Assembly (NCBI GenBank): GCA_023376005.1
Contig: CM042145.1
Coordinates: 18,992,204-19,056,203 of the forward strand
Reading direction: 5' to 3'
Origin: Doryteuthis pealeii
Taxonomy: Eukaryota > Mollusca > Cephalopoda > Myopsida > Loliginidae
Length of the DNA: 64,000 bases
In this document: piece by piece, positions 63,231-64,000 of the stretch
How positions within the stretch are numbered: the first letter of the stretch is position 1
Layout of the letters: each line of letters begins with the position of its first letter
Program-made: the position numbers and the translations under genes
Notes under the pieces: generated by a model
Database searches by the model: none
Seen by the model: only the letters and a program-made list of their open reading frames with translations
What the model was told of the DNA's origin: nothing

Positions 63231-63454
63231 CTGAAAACAATCAAGGATTTTCTTTTTCTTTTCTTTATTACCTTTTTAACAGAATGAATAAATTCCATAA
63301 GACAGTGCATCCTTTCAAAACATCTATGTTTTCTAACATCCGCCAATGACCCATACATTGTTCATTTTCCCCGACATTTGTGCATTATTCTATGTACTAT
63401 ATATGCGCCTTTGATGAGTTGTAGTGCACATGAGGGATCGACACATTTTTTGCA

Positions 63455-63535
63455 CCCGTCATCCCATGAGCTTCGGCTCGTGGATGGTCCCACATTAAAA
63501 GACCTTGGTGTCATACCCGCATATGTGGGATGCGA
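63455..63535 (-). repeat. Family D fragment
   Basis: CCATGAGCTTCGGCTCGTGG and GGTCCCACATTAAAAG match the first half of 1061-1305 in reverse. Confidence 0.5.
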
Positions 63536-63639
63536 GGTAAATATTTTATCATTTTATCATTTTTTTAAATTATTTACTGATTGTATAAGAAGAAAATAAA
63601 TTGCAGAAAATATAATGAACTTAAAAACTTGCAAAATTA

Positions 63640-63775
63640 GAACAAATTTGAAATGAGGAAAAAATAGATAGATAAAATAAAAAAGAAAAAAAAAAGAAAA
63701 AAAAAAAAAGAAACAAAAAGAAAGAAACAAAAAAACAAAAACAAACAAATGAAAATAAAAACAAATTATCTTGCA
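63640..63775. repeat. A-rich low-complexity tract
   Basis: AAAAAG and ACAAAC runs giving poly-Phe frames. Confidence 0.85.
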
Positions 63776-63783
63776 AATTATAG

Positions 63784-64000
63784 GACTGGGTTAGCTCAGT
63801 CGGTAGAGCATTCAGCTAGAAACCACAAGGTTCCTAGTTCGATACCGGCCCTCACCAACTCCGCGTATGAGTAGCACAGAGATCTGTGCGGTAAAGTAAG
63901 GAACTGATGTGTAGGTGTGGCGCTTCCACCTCAGACACTAAAATAATCTCCTTGGTCTAGCGCTAGTGAAAAGGGGATGGACTCCCTCGGTGTATAGCTC
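63784..64000 (+). repeat. Family A SINE, cut by the window end
   Basis: ACTGGGTTAGCTCAGTCGGT head, box B-like AGTTCGATACC, body to the last base of the window. Confidence 0.88.

Overview
This is an animal nuclear window, about two-thirds A+T. It has GT-AG introns of 0.1 to 15 kb, long TA, CT and CA microsatellites, and dense tRNA-derived SINEs, LINE fragments and small foldback elements. The repeat mix suggests a non-vertebrate metazoan, and a mollusc-like marine invertebrate is my guess. No single feature proves the clade.

Two genes are supported. From 822 to 23814 on the + strand lie the last 15 coding exons of a VPS13-family bridge-like lipid-transfer protein. Every junction keeps frame, giving 572 residues and a TGA stop. 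On the - strand, 45432-62154 holds the last two recognised coding exons of a second gene, about 467 residues of disordered Ser/Pro-rich tail. The two genes converge. The second gene is not identified; its tail carries DPW, FDPL and proline-rich motifs of the kind used by endocytic adaptors. Its last exon reads through only if one base is missing from the sequence near 46177-46180.

The VPS13 introns hold five tandem arrays with units of 216, 60, about 106, 116 and 43 bp, a LINE reverse-transcriptase C-terminus (17150-17440), a CR1/L2-like LINE end (7560-7960), many SINEs and a foldback element with a TTAGGG-like core. The interval 24-45 kb is intergenic or UTR: microsatellites, poly-T tracts, an LTR-like remnant with a complete tRNA complement (34.7-35.7 kb) and no supported gene. 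The 15-kb intron of the second gene (46.7-62.0 kb) is packed with palindromes, SINEs and TA microsatellites.

The most interesting signal is a set of palindromic elements at 27.4-30.1 and 57.7-61.3 kb, mostly bordered by (TA)n tracts. Several fold into type I hammerhead ribozyme cores: CUGANGA, stem II, GAAA, a short stem III, NUH, and a closing stem I. Hammerheads of this minimal form are known from Penelope-like retroelements. Four copies look good and three are decayed at specific positions. The elements differ in their arm sequences, so pairing is conserved while sequence is not.
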